Shown here: piece after piece, positions 24,207 to 35,040 of the stretch
Numbering within the stretch: position 1 is the first letter of the stretch
Layout of the letters: the number at the start of each line of letters is the position of its first letter
Assembly: GCA_031772625.1 (NCBI GenBank)
Contig: CM062816.1
Coordinates: 633,113,269 to 633,177,268 of the forward strand
Source: Pinus tabuliformis
Lineage: Eukaryota; Streptophyta; Pinopsida; Pinales; Pinaceae
Length of the DNA stretch: 64,000 bases
Reading direction: 5' to 3'
The notes under the pieces: generated by a model
Databases searched by the model: none
What the model was told of the DNA's origin: nothing
The model's input: the letters and a program-made list of their open reading frames with translations, nothing else
Position numbers and translations under genes: made by a program

Positions 24207-24525
24207 CTTTCCCCAAGAAAAAAGCCTAATTTTCATTAATAAATTAAGAAAATTACATGTTGCATCTCCAACATGTTTGAGATGCATTCACTTGAAGTCA
24301 GAAAGAGACAATGTTTAGATATTTACAAAAATCAGCGTGATAATTACAATAATTTAACCAAAAAAGCAACAATAATCCATATAGTCCACTATGAGTCCAG
24401 AAAATAACTTTAACGACAAATAGATGAAAGAAATGATCATGAAGATCATTTAGAGAGGTTTCCATCCACATCGATGAATGGAAGATGAAATAAATGGAAG
24501 AAATCACCATCCTTAAATTGCTGAA
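24207..24525 (-). other. 3' tail of L1
   Basis: Sequence between the end of ORF1 and the 3' junction. On the minus strand it ends AATGAAAATTAGGCTTTTTTC and a few bases before the target duplicate. There is no long poly(A). The 70-codon minus-strand frame here has no recognisable content. Confidence 0.45.
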
Positions 24526-25646
24526 TCAACCACTATCCCCTAGTAATTTCGGCGGCCTCTTTGGATAGAAGATCAATAGCTTCATTCCTTTCCTTGAGAA
24601 CAGAGGAGAGCATCTGGAGCATGATCTGGTGACTGATGCCAAAGAGGTCCCAGAGTCCTTCCTAGTGAGCGTCACCCTAGCAACACCCTCATCATGAACT
24701 ATTGCATGAGGAGGAGTCACCTGAGATGATACCTCCATCTCCACTGTTTGGGTGCCCGTCATAACAAAGGTTCTCGAGGTTCTCGAGTTTCTGCCAATTA
24801 CTAGGGGGAAATATTTGAACAGATTGCCAACCTCATGCAAATGCCTATATCTGAATGGGATACCCTCATAGTCCAAATTCCACCATCTCATAATTTCGCC
24901 CATTTGAAAGCAGCAGATTTCAACTAATCCTTCTCAAGTATCCAAATGCACAAGAATTCTAGCCATTTCCGAGCAGCCAGAGTCCTGGTACGATCTGTCA
25001 TGATCAAGGTAGACTCCCAAATTGTCTACAATACACCTGAAAATGTCCTATGCCCATTACTGAAGCGGGAGTATCGGGAGGAGTACCCATATCGGCTTGG
25101 CCCCTAAATTTTCCTTTTCCAGATCAAACAGGGGCATCCAATGTTTAAGAAGAACTAGAGTCATCTCTATGTGCCAATATCGCATCAACACCCAATCCAC
25201 CAACTTCAGCAAGGGAAAAATAAGTGCAAACCAACCCTGAGACATGGTTATTACTATTGGAAGTTGCTCCATTACATTTCCCAAAATCTCTATTTCCCAC
25301 TTTTTTAAATACCCCAGGGAGTAGTTCCTACCACGGACCCTGCACACCAGCACCATTCTTTCGATCAATGTTGTTTGCTCTATGCCTATGCCAGCCCCAA
25401 AAACCAACAAACTACCACATTCTGTTATCTTCAATGTCTTTGACTTCTTTCCCATCCTAGGGTCAGAGTGTTTGCCTGCACTTTGGTGAGGACCTTTCAT
25501 TTGTGGGTTCTCATCTGAGTCAGAAGCCCTTATGTCTTCCGGCTCAAAATCCCTTCTTGACATGCCATTAAGAAAACCCCAAGGGGTGTGTATTGCAGGT
25601 GGAAACTGAGTTTCTAAAACCTTCTGTGCATGGAACGGGATCTCTG
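24526..25646 (-). pseudogene. L1 ORF1, 3' part (DUF4283 and zinc knuckle)
   Basis: Minus strand. After the C1 insertion point the frame gives FPPAIHTPWGFLNGMSRRDF and a basic linker. A DUF4283-like domain follows (YSLGYLKKWEIEILGNVMEQ; GWFALIFPLLKLVDWVLMRY; GAKPIWVLLPILPLQ), then DYEGIPFRYRHLHEVGNLFK. The last is a degraded CCHC knuckle: its Cys positions are replaced and its His is Asn. Such proteins are the nucleic-acid-binding ORF1 of plant LINEs. The frame is open at 25057-25563 and 24526-24903 and shifted between. Confidence 0.7.
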
Positions 25647-26149
25647 TGTAGGTTTTAACGCCGTATAGAAATTACCTATATATGAATTCTAAAACACAGA
25701 AAATAAACAATGCAAGAGCATAACACATATACACATCGATTTTCCCATGGATCCCAAAATCGAGACTACCAGCTTTATTTTTCATTATGTTACGTTCAAT
25801 GTTACAATACATATTTATACATGCCGAAGCATCTGATACCATGGATCAAAAACCATCACGTCCAAAAACATGGATCAAAAGCCATCGCGTCCAAAACCAT
25901 GTGTGAAAACCATGCAAAAATCCATAGGTAGGTCCACCCCACCTAATATAGGGTCCAAAGGGTGCTACCCAGACCCTGTAGAGGGGGCCTACCCACCCCC
26001 CTCAAACCCCTTGGATAAGGGGTCCTGTAGCCCCCCCTGTGACTCCCCCACTGCGTAATCAATGCAATGAAGGGGGGGATCCACCCACCCTCTAACCCCC
26101 TGGTTTATTATGTAGGCTATTCATGGAAAGAATATAACACAACCCAACA
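25647..26149 (-). repeat. 3' LTR of C1
   Basis: 503 bp. On the minus strand it starts TGTTGGGTTGTG and ends at TACA. It has two copies of the internal ~29-bp repeat (25839-25896), where the 5' LTR has three. Confidence 0.9.
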
Positions 26150-26162
26150 TTCTCCCACTTGT
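26150..26162 (-). other. Polypurine tract of C1
   Basis: Minus strand AACAAGTGGGAGAA directly precedes the LTR start TGTTGGG. This is the usual plus-strand primer. Confidence 0.8.
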
Positions 26163-26169
26163 TGTTTTA

Positions 26170-26852
26170 TTTCCACATGGGGCCACAGGAGAGATTTTTC
26201 ATTTATCCAACCCTACAATGCCCATTGTTTCTCTAGACAAAGAGAACTTCTCAAAGCTCATAGATTTTGTCAATGCGTCTAGAATAGTCTTCAAAATGTC
26301 CACCTTTACCAGCAACGCCTTTTTGTCTTCTATCATATCCCTCAAAATGTCATACTAAACATCAATGTGCTTTGTCTTTGAATGGTAAGCAAGGTTCCTT
26401 GCCAATAAAATAGCAGTTTGGATGTCACAATCTATCCTTATAGCTCTCTATGCTAACCCCATACTTGAACATAATCTCCACAACCAAACTGCTTCCTTGC
26501 TTGCATAAGTGGATGCCATGTATTTTGCCTCTGTAGTTGATAGTGCCACTACAGATTGTTTCTTACTCATCAAACTAACTGCACTTCCAAATAGGTTAAA
26601 CACATACCCACTTGTAGATCTTCTCTGATCCAGATCTCCAGCCCAGTTTGCATCAAGAAAGCCATGAATATCCAAATCTCTGTCCAATCTTCGTCTTCCT
26701 TGGTAGCACAAACCATAATCACTAGTAAAACGCAAATACTTGAAGACCTTCTTCACTATTGTCCAATGCTCCTTCCCTGGTTTTGACATAAACTTGCTCA
26801 ATACTCCCACCGCATGTGCAATGTATGGTCTAGTACAGACCATCGCATACAT
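26170..26852 (-). pseudogene. C1 RNase H (copia type)
   Basis: The 134-codon open piece 26448-26852 reads VCTRPYIAHAVGVLSKFMSK, IHGFLDANWAGDLDQRRSTS and SVVALSTTEAKYMASTYASK. The conserved Asp of DANWAGD and Glu of TTEAKY are intact. The text continues past a stop as RIDCDIQTAILLARNLAYHS and KHIDV to about 26300, the C-terminal part with the last acidic residue. One of the best preserved domains of C1. Confidence 0.85.
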
Positions 26853-27670
26853 CAGGAATAAGAACCTTCACTGGTTCACTATCCTGCATGTTAAGCCTCT
26901 GCAGCATTGTCTTGACATACTTCCTCTGGTTTAACCATATCTTCCTCTTTGCCTGATCTCTTTTAATTTCCATGCCAAAAATATAGTTTGCAGTACCAAG
27001 ATCTTTCATGTCGAATTTGGAGGACAATTGGGTCTTCAAATCCTGGATAATTTCTTTGTCATTTCCAACCAGCAACATATCATCCACATACAAGACCAGA
27101 TAAATAACATGGTCACCAATTAATTTAAAATACACACATTGATCTGTTTTGCTTCTGGTGAACCCAAGTCCCTATATAAATGTATCAAATTTATGATACC
27201 ACATCCTTGGTGGTTGTTTTAACCCACACAAAGACTTCTTTAACTTGCATACCAATTCTTTCTTACCCTTAACTAGAAAACCTTCAGGTTGCTTCATGTA
27301 GATCTCCTCTTCCAGATCCTCGTGAAGAAATGTTGTCTTCACATCCATCTATTCTACCTCAAAATCAAAAGCAACAACAACAGATAAAATGAATATAATA
27401 GAAGCTAACTGGACAACAGGAGAAACAATATCACCAAAATCAATTCACCACACTTGGGAATAGCCTTTTTCTAACAATCGAGCTTTGTATTTCTCCACCT
27501 TTCCTTCTGCATTTGTCTTATTATTGAACACCCATTTGCTTCCAATGGGTTTCCTTCTAGCCAGCAAATCCACCAAATGCCAAGCTTCATTTTTGCACAA
27601 AGATGTTATTTCATCAACCATGGCCTCTATCAAGAGTTTTCCATCCTTTGAATCTACTACTTACTTCACA
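26830..27670 (-). pseudogene. C1 reverse transcriptase (copia type)
   Basis: Minus strand: IGSKWVFNNKTNAEGKVEKY, MDVKTTFLHEDLEEEIYMKQ, CGLKQPPRMWYHKF, then VLYVDDMLLVGND with the YVDD active site intact. WLNQRKYVKTMLQRLNM follows at the end. Stops near 27170, 27350 and 27440 break it into 26830-27135 and 27445-27633. It would copy the element RNA into cDNA. Confidence 0.88.
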
Positions 27671-27759
27671 GTTATCGGATCATCATTAGTAATATATAAA
27701 GTAAAATTTGAATAGAAAGTAGATGGACTATGCCTTTCTGGCTTCCTTCTTTCTCGAAC

Positions 27760-28740
27760 TGATCTTCTCACACCTAGAGTTTGTGGCTCTTCATCTTCTG
27801 ATTCCTCTTCTGCTGTGGATTCTAATTCTTCCTCCTAAAGCTCAAACTCTATCTTCTCAGGTTCCTTTTGTAGGACTTCATGTATAATAACATCTTTCAC
27901 CTCTCTGAACACCACATCTCGACTGTACACAACCTTCCTTCTTACTGAGTTCCAATGCTTATAACCCTTTAAACCATCCTTATACCCATTAAAAATGCAC
28001 TTTTTAGATTTACTATCCAACTTGGTTCTTTTCTACTTTGGAACATGTACATATGCATCACACCCAAATACCCTCAGATGTGAAAGAGAGGGTTTCTTAC
28101 CAGTCCATACCTCTTATGGAGTCTTATCCTCCAACACTGATGAAGGTGATCTATTAACCAGGTAGCATGTTGTCTCCACTGCCTCTGCCCAGAATTCTTG
28201 TCCTAACCCAGCACCACTGAGCATGTTTCTTGCCCTTTCCATCAACGTCTTGTTCATTCTTTCTGCAACTCCATTTTGCTCAGATGTGTATAGAGTAGTC
28301 TTATTCCATGCTATACCACAATTCTTACAGAACTTCTTCAAATTACTTGCTACAAAACTCTCCATCGTTATCTGATCTCAACACCTTTATCTTCTTCTCT
28401 GACTAGTTTTCCACCAAAACCTTAAATTCTTTAAAGCTATCAAAGACTTTAGATTTCTTCTTAAGGAAATATATCCATGTATTCCTTCGGAATTCATCTA
28501 TAGATGATACATAGTACATAGACTTACCCAGTGATGGAATCTTCACAGGTCTAAACACATCACTGTGCACAAGCTCTAATATGTGTTTCGCCCTCTTGCC
28601 CTAGAGGGGAAACTCATCCGATTCTGCTTCTCGTATACACAATTTTCATAGAAATAAAAATCCATAGAGCTATTACTCAAATTTTCTACCATACCTTTAC
28701 CATGAAGAATTTGAAGGCCCTTCTCTCCAATATGTCAAAG
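27760..28740 (-). pseudogene. C1 integrase (copia type), degraded
   Basis: Minus strand: TTLYTSEQNGVAERMNKTLM, with the third catalytic Glu in VAERMN, AEAVETTCYLVNRSPSSVLE, and LSHLRVFGCDAYVHVPK, then KKCIFNGYKDGLKGYKHWNS. The acidic tail (EEELESTAEEESEDEEPQ) near 27780-27840 leads towards RT. The N-terminal half around 28380-28700 is full of stops. Open pieces are 28114-28365 and 27835-28020. Confidence 0.82.
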
Positions 28741-29300
28741 CATTTGATGCCACAGCATGGTCTTCTCTCCAGAGACCACTATATTTTCTGCTCCACTTTT
28801 AGGAATCACATAACTATTGCACCCATCAACAACAATGCTACCTTGCAGCTTGTAGAGAGTTCCAATCCAAACTCCCCACATCAATACTAGTGCTCCCCAA
28901 ACCATCTTGGAGGTATCCTTCTCGAACACTATTTTTACACCTGCATCATCCAACTTACTTACAAAAACCAGATTTCTAGCCAATGCAAGAATGTGCAAAA
29001 CACCTGGAATTGTTCTAACCCTTGCACCTTGCAACATGAACTTTACTTTTCCATGACCAATGATTCTAGCCTTCCTATCATCCCCTAAGAAAACATCACC
29101 ACCATCGTATTTCTCATACTCATAGAACCATTGTATATGGGGAGTGAAGTGAAAGGATGCACCTAAGTCAATGAACCATGCCTCATGATCTACATGTGTA
29201 TTTGAAGAAGCCAAGTACACATCCCCACCTTCATCTGAGGTGGTTTTTGCCTCTACAGAAGAAGCATCATCAAATCCCTTTCCTTTGTTGGGAGCTTTAG
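28735..29300 (-). pseudogene. C1 aspartic protease and adjoining region
   Basis: In the open piece 28735-29313, AWFIDLGASFHFTPHIQWF is the copia protease block, where the catalytic D-S-G-A reads D-L-G-A. VRTIPGVLHILALARNLVFV is the conserved second block. The GAG-pre-integrase part follows (GCNSYVIPKSGAE, MLWHQML). The loss of Ser alone may not abolish activity, but it is unusual. Confidence 0.82.
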
Positions 29301-30040
29301 ATTTACAATCCATTTTTTAGTGCCCATCCTTTCCACATTTCCAGCACACCACCTTTGCAGGTTTTCCTGGAGATTTAGATCTCCCTCTAGATTTATATCT
29401 CCCACTCAATGACTTATTTCTGTTTCTGATCTAGGACCATCCTTGTGTAGACAAGGCATCACCATTCTGGCTCTCCATATTTTTCCATCTCATCTCCTCC
29501 GTCAGCAAGGATGAGACAATTTCATCAAACTGTAAGGCAGTTGCATTGCTACCTATTGAAATAACGACACTATCCCACAAATTTGGTAGAGAACACAACA
29601 AACTGATGCACTTATCTTCAACTGAAATTTTAATATCAATAGATAATAACTAACTTACCATAGTATTAAATGCATTTAGATGCCCTATCACTAAGTCTCC
29701 ACCTTTCATGCTTAGGTTGTACAACTTTTTCCCTAGGAACAGTTTATTCACTAGAGACCTAGATTGGTACAAAGTCCCTCACTTGTCCCACAAATCCTTA
29801 GTAGTAGCTTCCCCTGATACATTCAACAATACTGAATCTGAGACACACAATCTTATTGTGCTCTTTACCTTCCGATCCAACTTCTTCCATTCTTTATTGA
29901 AAACTCTCGTTGGTTTAGTACCTAGATCTACCGCGATCCACTGATCTTTATCCACCAAGAGATCCTCCATCTTGAGTTTCCACAACTCAAAACTCTAACC
30001 ATTAAATTTCTCATTCTGTATTTTTCCACTACTCTCCATT
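29301..30040 (-). pseudogene. C1 Gag, degraded
   Basis: Minus strand: MESSGKIQNEKFNG, ELWKLKMEDLLVDKDQWIAV, then DSVLLNVSGEATTKDLWDK, a copia Gag fold. Further down, VVCWKCGKDGH-KMDCKSK is a CCHC zinc knuckle with all four ligands, but with a stop inside. The start ATG is near 30040, about 100 bp after the PBS. Confidence 0.82.
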
Positions 30041-30141
30041 GTCTTTCACCACTGGAATCGATCCCGCAGATCTCCCACTAAACAGGGTCTACCACAAGCC
30101 CGAGCGAAACCCCTAATTAACAAAGGCATCCCCTTGAAGCC

Positions 30142-30159
30142 AAAACAGCTCTAGTACCA
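30142..30159 (-). other. Primer-binding site of C1
   Basis: Minus strand TGGTACTAGAGCTGTTTT, two bases inside the 5' LTR. It resembles the initiator-tRNA-Met PBS (TGGTATCAGAGC) with TC changed to CT. Confidence 0.7.
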
Positions 30160-30353
30160 AATGTAGATTTTAGCCCCGTACATAAATTACCTGCATATGA
30201 ATTCTAAAACACATAAAATAAACAATGCGAGAGAATAACACATATACACATAGATTTTCCCCTGGATCCCAAAACCGTGACTACAAGCTTGATTTTTCAT
30301 TATGTTCCTTTCAATGTTACAATACATATTTATACATGCTAAAGCATCCAATA

Positions 30354-30441
30354 CCATGGACCGAAAAACACCACGTCCAAAATCCATGGACCGGAAACCA
30401 TTGCATCCAAAACCATGGACCGAAAACCGTCACATCCAAAA
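30354..30441. repeat. 29-bp minisatellite in the C1 LTR
   Basis: Three units of CCATGGACCGAAAACC-type sequence start at 30354, 30384 and 30413, followed by a partial fourth. The 3' LTR has two units at the same place. Confidence 0.8.
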
Positions 30442-30540
30442 CCATGTGCGAAAACCATGCACAAAACCATAGGTAGGTCCACCCAACCTAATATAGGGTC
30501 CAAAACAATTTTCCCTTGGGCGCTACCTTAGACCCAGTAG

Positions 30541-30624
30541 AGGGGGGCTACTCGCCCCCCTCAAACCCCCTATGACCCGCCCGCTACACAATTAGCACAA
30601 CGAAGGGGGGGCTCCGCCCCCCCT
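30541..30624. repeat. Two GC-rich perfect hairpins in the C1 LTR
   Basis: Hairpin one has 8-bp arms, 30541-30548 and 30554-30561, with a 5-base loop. Hairpin two has 9-bp arms, 30604-30612 and 30616-30624, with a 3-base loop. Both are runs of G closed by runs of C. They stand out in an otherwise AT-rich neighbourhood. Confidence 0.8.
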
Positions 30625-30681
30625 CTAACCCTCGGTCCACTACATAGGCTAGTCGTGGAAAGAATATAACACAACCCAACA

Positions 30682-31520
30682 CTCTATAGAGGTTGTTCAA
30701 GGGGTCTTGAAGTCCTAGAACTATTCCACTTGTCTCCGCAACTGAAACCACTGTACTTCCCAGAATCACCTCCATCCTCTATTGATGTATTTCCTAGGTC
30801 TGTAGGCACGAAGGTGATGGAATAGAAAGAAATAGTGAATTTGAACCTTCCCCTAAGTGTAACAGTGCCTCCGCCACCACTACTACTAGTTGAGAAAGAC
30901 CCAAACCGTGCAAAGTCACCTCCATGTCATCCACTAATGACGAGAGAAATACAACCTACACTTTTGGTAAAGGAAGGGTTTCTGGTTTATGCCTAGAACT
31001 CGCCATGGGAATACCTTCAACATAGATATCCGAAGGGGTCAATCTATCCAAATAATAATCAATTAATTCCTCTTCCATACATATAAAATGAAATAAAACA
31101 AAAATCGTTATGCATTCGGGGGAAGTTTCGAAAAGACTGGGTCAAAACCCCCATCGTAGATGACTCTTGTTTAAACTTGTGAAACCCTGAGACCACCACC
31201 GGTAAACTAGCTAAAACCACCATAAATAAATAGATCAAATACTCCTAGAAATAAAAAGGGTTGTTTGAACTGCACCCAACCAAAACCAAGAGTGTTGTGG
31301 AAACTGACAGAGGAGATGTCAAGCTAACCCATACAACCACCTAGATCCTTATGATAATCCTGATAAGAGCATGAGGTACCAAGGGATAACTCTTCATGTA
31401 GCCTCCTTCCCTGTCACGGCCCCGCAATGAAATCCTTTACGAAACCCTAGCCCCAACTACGAATCCCTCTACCATTTTCAATAATTGTTGGGAGCTCCTA
31501 ATCACTTTTCCTTATCCTCG
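30682..31520 (-). pseudogene. L1 leader and 5' part of ORF1
   Basis: Minus strand. A possible start ATG at about 31006 gives MASSRHKPETLPLPKV and a stop. Readable text continues in another frame through GVTLHG-like and then MEVILGSTVVSVAETSG up to the C1 insertion point. 31007-31520 has no ORF and is taken as the L1 leader. The 5' boundary is where copia gag text resumes. Confidence 0.5.
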
Positions 31521-32090
31521 TTGAGAATGTTGTTTAATTTATCTTTCCTTTCAACAAACTTAAGGTCCATATCCATCTTATCTTTATATTTTTCAAGATC
31601 TATCCTCAAAGATACAATCTCTGCCTCTAAGCTATGGATTTTTTTTTCTCATTCAGCCATTTTTTCCATGAGAACCTCCTCTTTCCTCTTTGCTTCTTCT
31701 AGCTAAATTTTTAGAGAAAATTTTACTCTTTATATAGTTTTGGAACAATATTCTCTTGCTTCTTAGTCATTTCTTGTCTTAAGATATCATTACCATTCTC
31801 TAGCTTATTGCAATTCTTTTTTTATTCTTTTAACATTGGACTAAGGTATCCTTGCATTTAAAAACTTCTTCTAGTTTCTCTTTCTGATGCGTAAAATATT
31901 GAATATCATAATTGTAGATATATTATTCAACTATCAATAACTTATTTTTCGACTGTTTGTTTTTATTTCTGAGTTTCTTTAGTTCATCAAGGGCAATGAT
32001 GAGCTCCGCTTCGAGATCCACTACACCTTCCTCTTCTTCTGGAGAGTCTATGATGAATTTTCAGAACGACATCCTAGTGGGTGTTCATGT
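31521..32090 (-). pseudogene. C3 copia gag, coiled-coil linker
   Basis: Minus strand: SPEEEEGVVDLEAELIIALD, ELKKLRNKNKQSKNK and SLEAEIVSLRIDLEKYKDKM, ending KLNNILN at the L1 junction. This is the charged coiled-coil linker seen in copia Gags just before the (I)LxSQRxPxxKTGLGY motif, and that motif lies at 24130-24200. Stops and frameshifts are frequent. The upstream part of gag is missing. Confidence 0.65.
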
Positions 32091-32734
32091 GGTCTATTAT
32101 GCCTAAGGATTTTGGCAAAGGAAATGAATAAGGCTTTTGAAAGGAAAAATTGCATTTTTGGCACACTTACCTATGAAAATAATGGAAATTAGGAGAAAAG
32201 GAAGGTGAAACGTCACAAGTTGCATGTGAGGAGAAAAATGAAGGAAAATAATGGAAATTGAAGAAAATAGAGGCCTCATTGATAGAAAGGATTCTAGGGA
32301 TAAGTTGTAAAGATTTTTCCTAGTTTCTTTTAGTGTAAACTTTTGTCAATTCAGTTTCAGAGCTCTCTCTCTATTCTTTATCTCTCATACTCTTGGACAC
32401 TTAGTTTTTTTTTTGACAACTCTTGGAGAGTGTGGCATACTTGAAATTTTGGAGAAAGAATGAAAAGGAAGAGTAGGAAAGCACAAGACGACATCATGAT
32501 CAGCAACTACAACATATTTTGCTTGCAGATACAGAGTTTCATGTATGTTTCCCTTACTATTTATGGCATGCATCGCATATCCATGTGGTTTATTGGTCAT
32601 GATCTATCACTAGCATGGAGGATTACCTCGATTGATAATGGATTTTCTTAGCCTTTCCTTTTCATGGAAAGCCGTGATGTTGTGGGTTTATTTATTTGTT
32701 TTTCTAGTTGGTTCTCATGTTTCCTTTAGCTTCG

Positions 32735-32995
32735 GTTGAGTTACTAGTTCTCCGAAGGCTTGGTTTGACAAACACTCTAGAAGCCCTGTAACAACTTGGG
32801 TTGAGTTACTAGTCCTAGAAACCTTGGTTGGAAAAATACTTTGTAAGCCCTTGGTGGGTTGAGCTACTAGTTCTAGAAGCCCTATTTGGATAAATTCTCT
32901 GGAAGCATGGCGACAACTGTGGGTTAAGTTACTAGTCCCTGAAGCCATTCTTGGAACAAACTCTCTGGACCCCTAGAAGGCTTGGGTAGAGACCA
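32735..32995. repeat. Degenerate 62-bp tandem repeat, four units
   Basis: Four units begin at about 32738, 32801, 32864 and 32925, each with GTTGAGTTACTAGTCC-like sequence followed by GAAGCC and CTCTGGAAGCCC-like sequence. Units differ by substitutions and small indels. Confidence 0.75.
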
Positions 32996-34388
32996 ATCTA
33001 CTGATGGTTTTGTGATGTTCGACTATGATGTGGAATCACTATTTGATGTGTTGAGGTGGTTTTGCCTTTAGAAGCCCTTGATGGTTTTTATTGATGTTTT
33101 TTATGAGATCCCACATTCATGCTTGGAATATGGCATGGGGGTGAATGGCCGAAGATAGATTTGGCTCAACCATGTCTACAGTAGGGTGGTTCATGGAAGT
33201 ACCACAACTTGTTGGCCTTTTCATCATCAATATGAGGTTATTTATCCTTGTTATTTCATGAGTATTATATTGGTTTATAGGTGGATTATATGGTTGTTGT
33301 TTCCTTAGTATTTTTGTTGTTATTATGTTGGTTATGCACATGTATTATGAAAATGGCTATGCATGTATCTCATCATGTTTTTACTTGTAAATGAATGAAA
33401 AATATATCAATGTACTAATAGATGAAACTGTAGCTAATGTGTTGAGGCATAGATGCTTCTTAGTGATTCTCAAATGAGTATGAGACTGCTATGCTACGAC
33501 TTGTTGTTTAAACATGCAGATTACATATTTTTGACATGTCTGATGAAATTTTTGTCATGCCTAGTAGGGGTCTAGTCAAGTAATTGTTCAAGTAATTGCA
33601 TTTATATAATTGTTTTGTTGTTATATTTCAATTCTGAAAGTGTCATTTAGTTATGGGTATTTACCTAGGGTTTGGGCCTAAATAAGTGGCTCAAATCCCA
33701 GAGACGCAGGCACAACACTGGGTAGAAAATTCCCCAGACACATACATACCCATGTTGTGGGAGAGTATGGAGCCTCTTGGACAGATTATTCTCCATATCA
33801 AGTGAGCACCGAAGGGTTTCATGGTCTAGAAACTCAGTGGGACCTAGGGGCTAGTTACCAAAGTGGTTGGGATGGATCCTGGGAGTTTTTTTCTTATGTG
33901 GAAGATCTGTATGGTGTGTTTCTATCGATTCCACTTCCTTTACTGACACATAGCGAGTCAAATAATATTATAGCAACTTCGTGTCAGATGTTTACCCTGA
34001 TTTTCTTCTTAACTAGGTAAATGTGGGAGGAGGGCGTTAGAGATTAGACATTTCTAAAAAAATCTATATATACTTTGTAATTCAAAGTAAGAAGGATTGA
34101 TACTTTGACAAGGCCAAGAAATATTGTTATATTTTCAAAATTTTGAAGATGATCAAAGGCTCATGGCTTCAATTTTTAGCATCATTTTTGTTCATGTGAA
34201 TTTTCCTATGTAATCATTTTTTTCATGGTTCATATATTTGAGGTAACATAGAAGCACTCCATAAGGTTAGGTTGAGTTTTGACCTCCCTGACAACCCACC
34301 ACAACATTATTATCAATACTGGGAATAGGTAATTGAATAATTTGTTTAAACTAGTACCTTTGCATCAATAAATTGTTGCCTTCTGCCA

Positions 34389-34394
<6 letters not shown>

Positions 34395-34447
<53 letters not shown>
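34395..34447. repeat. Compound (AC)n(AT)n microsatellite
   Basis: About 12 AC units pass directly into about 14 AT units. Confidence 0.97.
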
Positions 34448-34449
<2 letters not shown>

Positions 34450-34660
34450 TGTTAACTATACAAATATTTCTATACACTTGTCGTATATTGGATAATTCAA
34501 GTATTTGGGAAGGATATTTAGTTGTCAAATATTTCCTTCTTTCACCTATCACAAACATTTAGAGGGTTTGTATGTTTTAATGTTAAGATCAACACTTTCA
34601 AAAATCTTTGAAGTTTCTAGATAATGTACATGTAAATGGTTTGAGTCATTAATCATCCAT

Positions 34661-35040
34661 TCCAAATAAAATTCTCATTTAAATGCTTTGGCATATTTCT
34701 CTATCCAAGAACTGTCTTCAAATAAACAAGATTATACTGGTGTTGTTATCAGGGATTGAATTTTTGATTTTCTTTTCCCTAGGACAACGATTAAACATTC
34801 CTCTTGATGGTGAATAAGAGGATAATAGGCTAAAAATTTTCAATCATTGTTCAGCCATTTCAAATAAAATTATCATTTAGATGCTTTGGCATCATTATCT
34901 ATCCAAGAACTATCTTCAGAGAAACAACATCAAACTAGCGTTGTTAGCAAGGATTGAATTTCTGAATTTTGTTTCCCTAGGACAATTATTATACTTTCCT
35001 CTTAATGGTGAATAAGAGGATAAAAAAATAAAAAAATTCA
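34661..35040. repeat. 198-bp direct tandem duplication
   Basis: 34661-34858 and 34859-35040 align throughout (CAAATAAAAT...CATTTA, TTTGGCAT, CTATCCAAGAACT, TTCCCTAGGACAA, GGTGAATAAGAGGATAA) with roughly 15-20 percent differences by eye. It could be part of the leader or LTR of G4. Confidence 0.8.

Larger units (their letters stand above)
25647..30681 (-). mobile_element. C1: Ty1/copia element
   Basis: 5.04 kb with LTRs at 25647-26149 and 30162-30681, and an imperfect 5-bp TSD, CTCTG (25642-25646) and CTCTA (30682-30686). PBS and polypurine tract are in place. The minus-strand order is Gag, protease, integrase, RT, RNase H, the copia order. A ~200-bp LTR sample differs at about 12 percent by eye. 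It interrupts ORF1 of L1. All domains are readable, but stops separate them. Confidence 0.92.
30162..30681 (-). repeat. 5' LTR of C1
   Basis: 520 bp, the partner of 25647-26149. It holds three units of a ~29-bp repeat (30354-30441) and two GC-rich hairpins (30541-30561 and 30604-30624) that are mutated in the other LTR. Confidence 0.9.
24207..31520 (-). mobile_element. L1: LINE without ORF2, inserted in C3 and split by C1
   Basis: Minus strand. It is flanked by an imperfect direct repeat, TTGAAAATGTT (24196-24206) and TTGAGAATGTT (31521-31531), where the copia C3 gag text is interrupted and resumes. Without C1 and its TSD copy the element is about 2.27 kb: a ~0.5 kb leader, an ORF1 with DUF4283-like and zinc-knuckle parts, and a ~0.3 kb tail. 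No endonuclease or reverse transcriptase ORF2 exists between ORF1 and the 3' boundary. So this is either an internally deleted LINE or an ORF1-only lineage. Confidence 0.6.

Noticed and set aside
22795..24300. C3 as the 3' part of L1 (ORF2)
   Set aside because: The readable blocks are copia zinc knuckle and protease, not endonuclease or LINE RT.
32907..32923. TGGCGACAACTGTGGG as PBS of G4
   Set aside because: It starts like the G3 PBS but belongs to one unit of the 62-bp tandem repeat, and no LTR end can be placed beside it.
33757..34020. 87-codon + frame as a host gene
   Set aside because: No recognisable motif, no support for exons, and repeats on both sides. Left as unassigned.
34395..34447. 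Microsatellite as an origin or regulatory site
   Set aside because: Plain AC/AT repeat; nothing around it supports a function.
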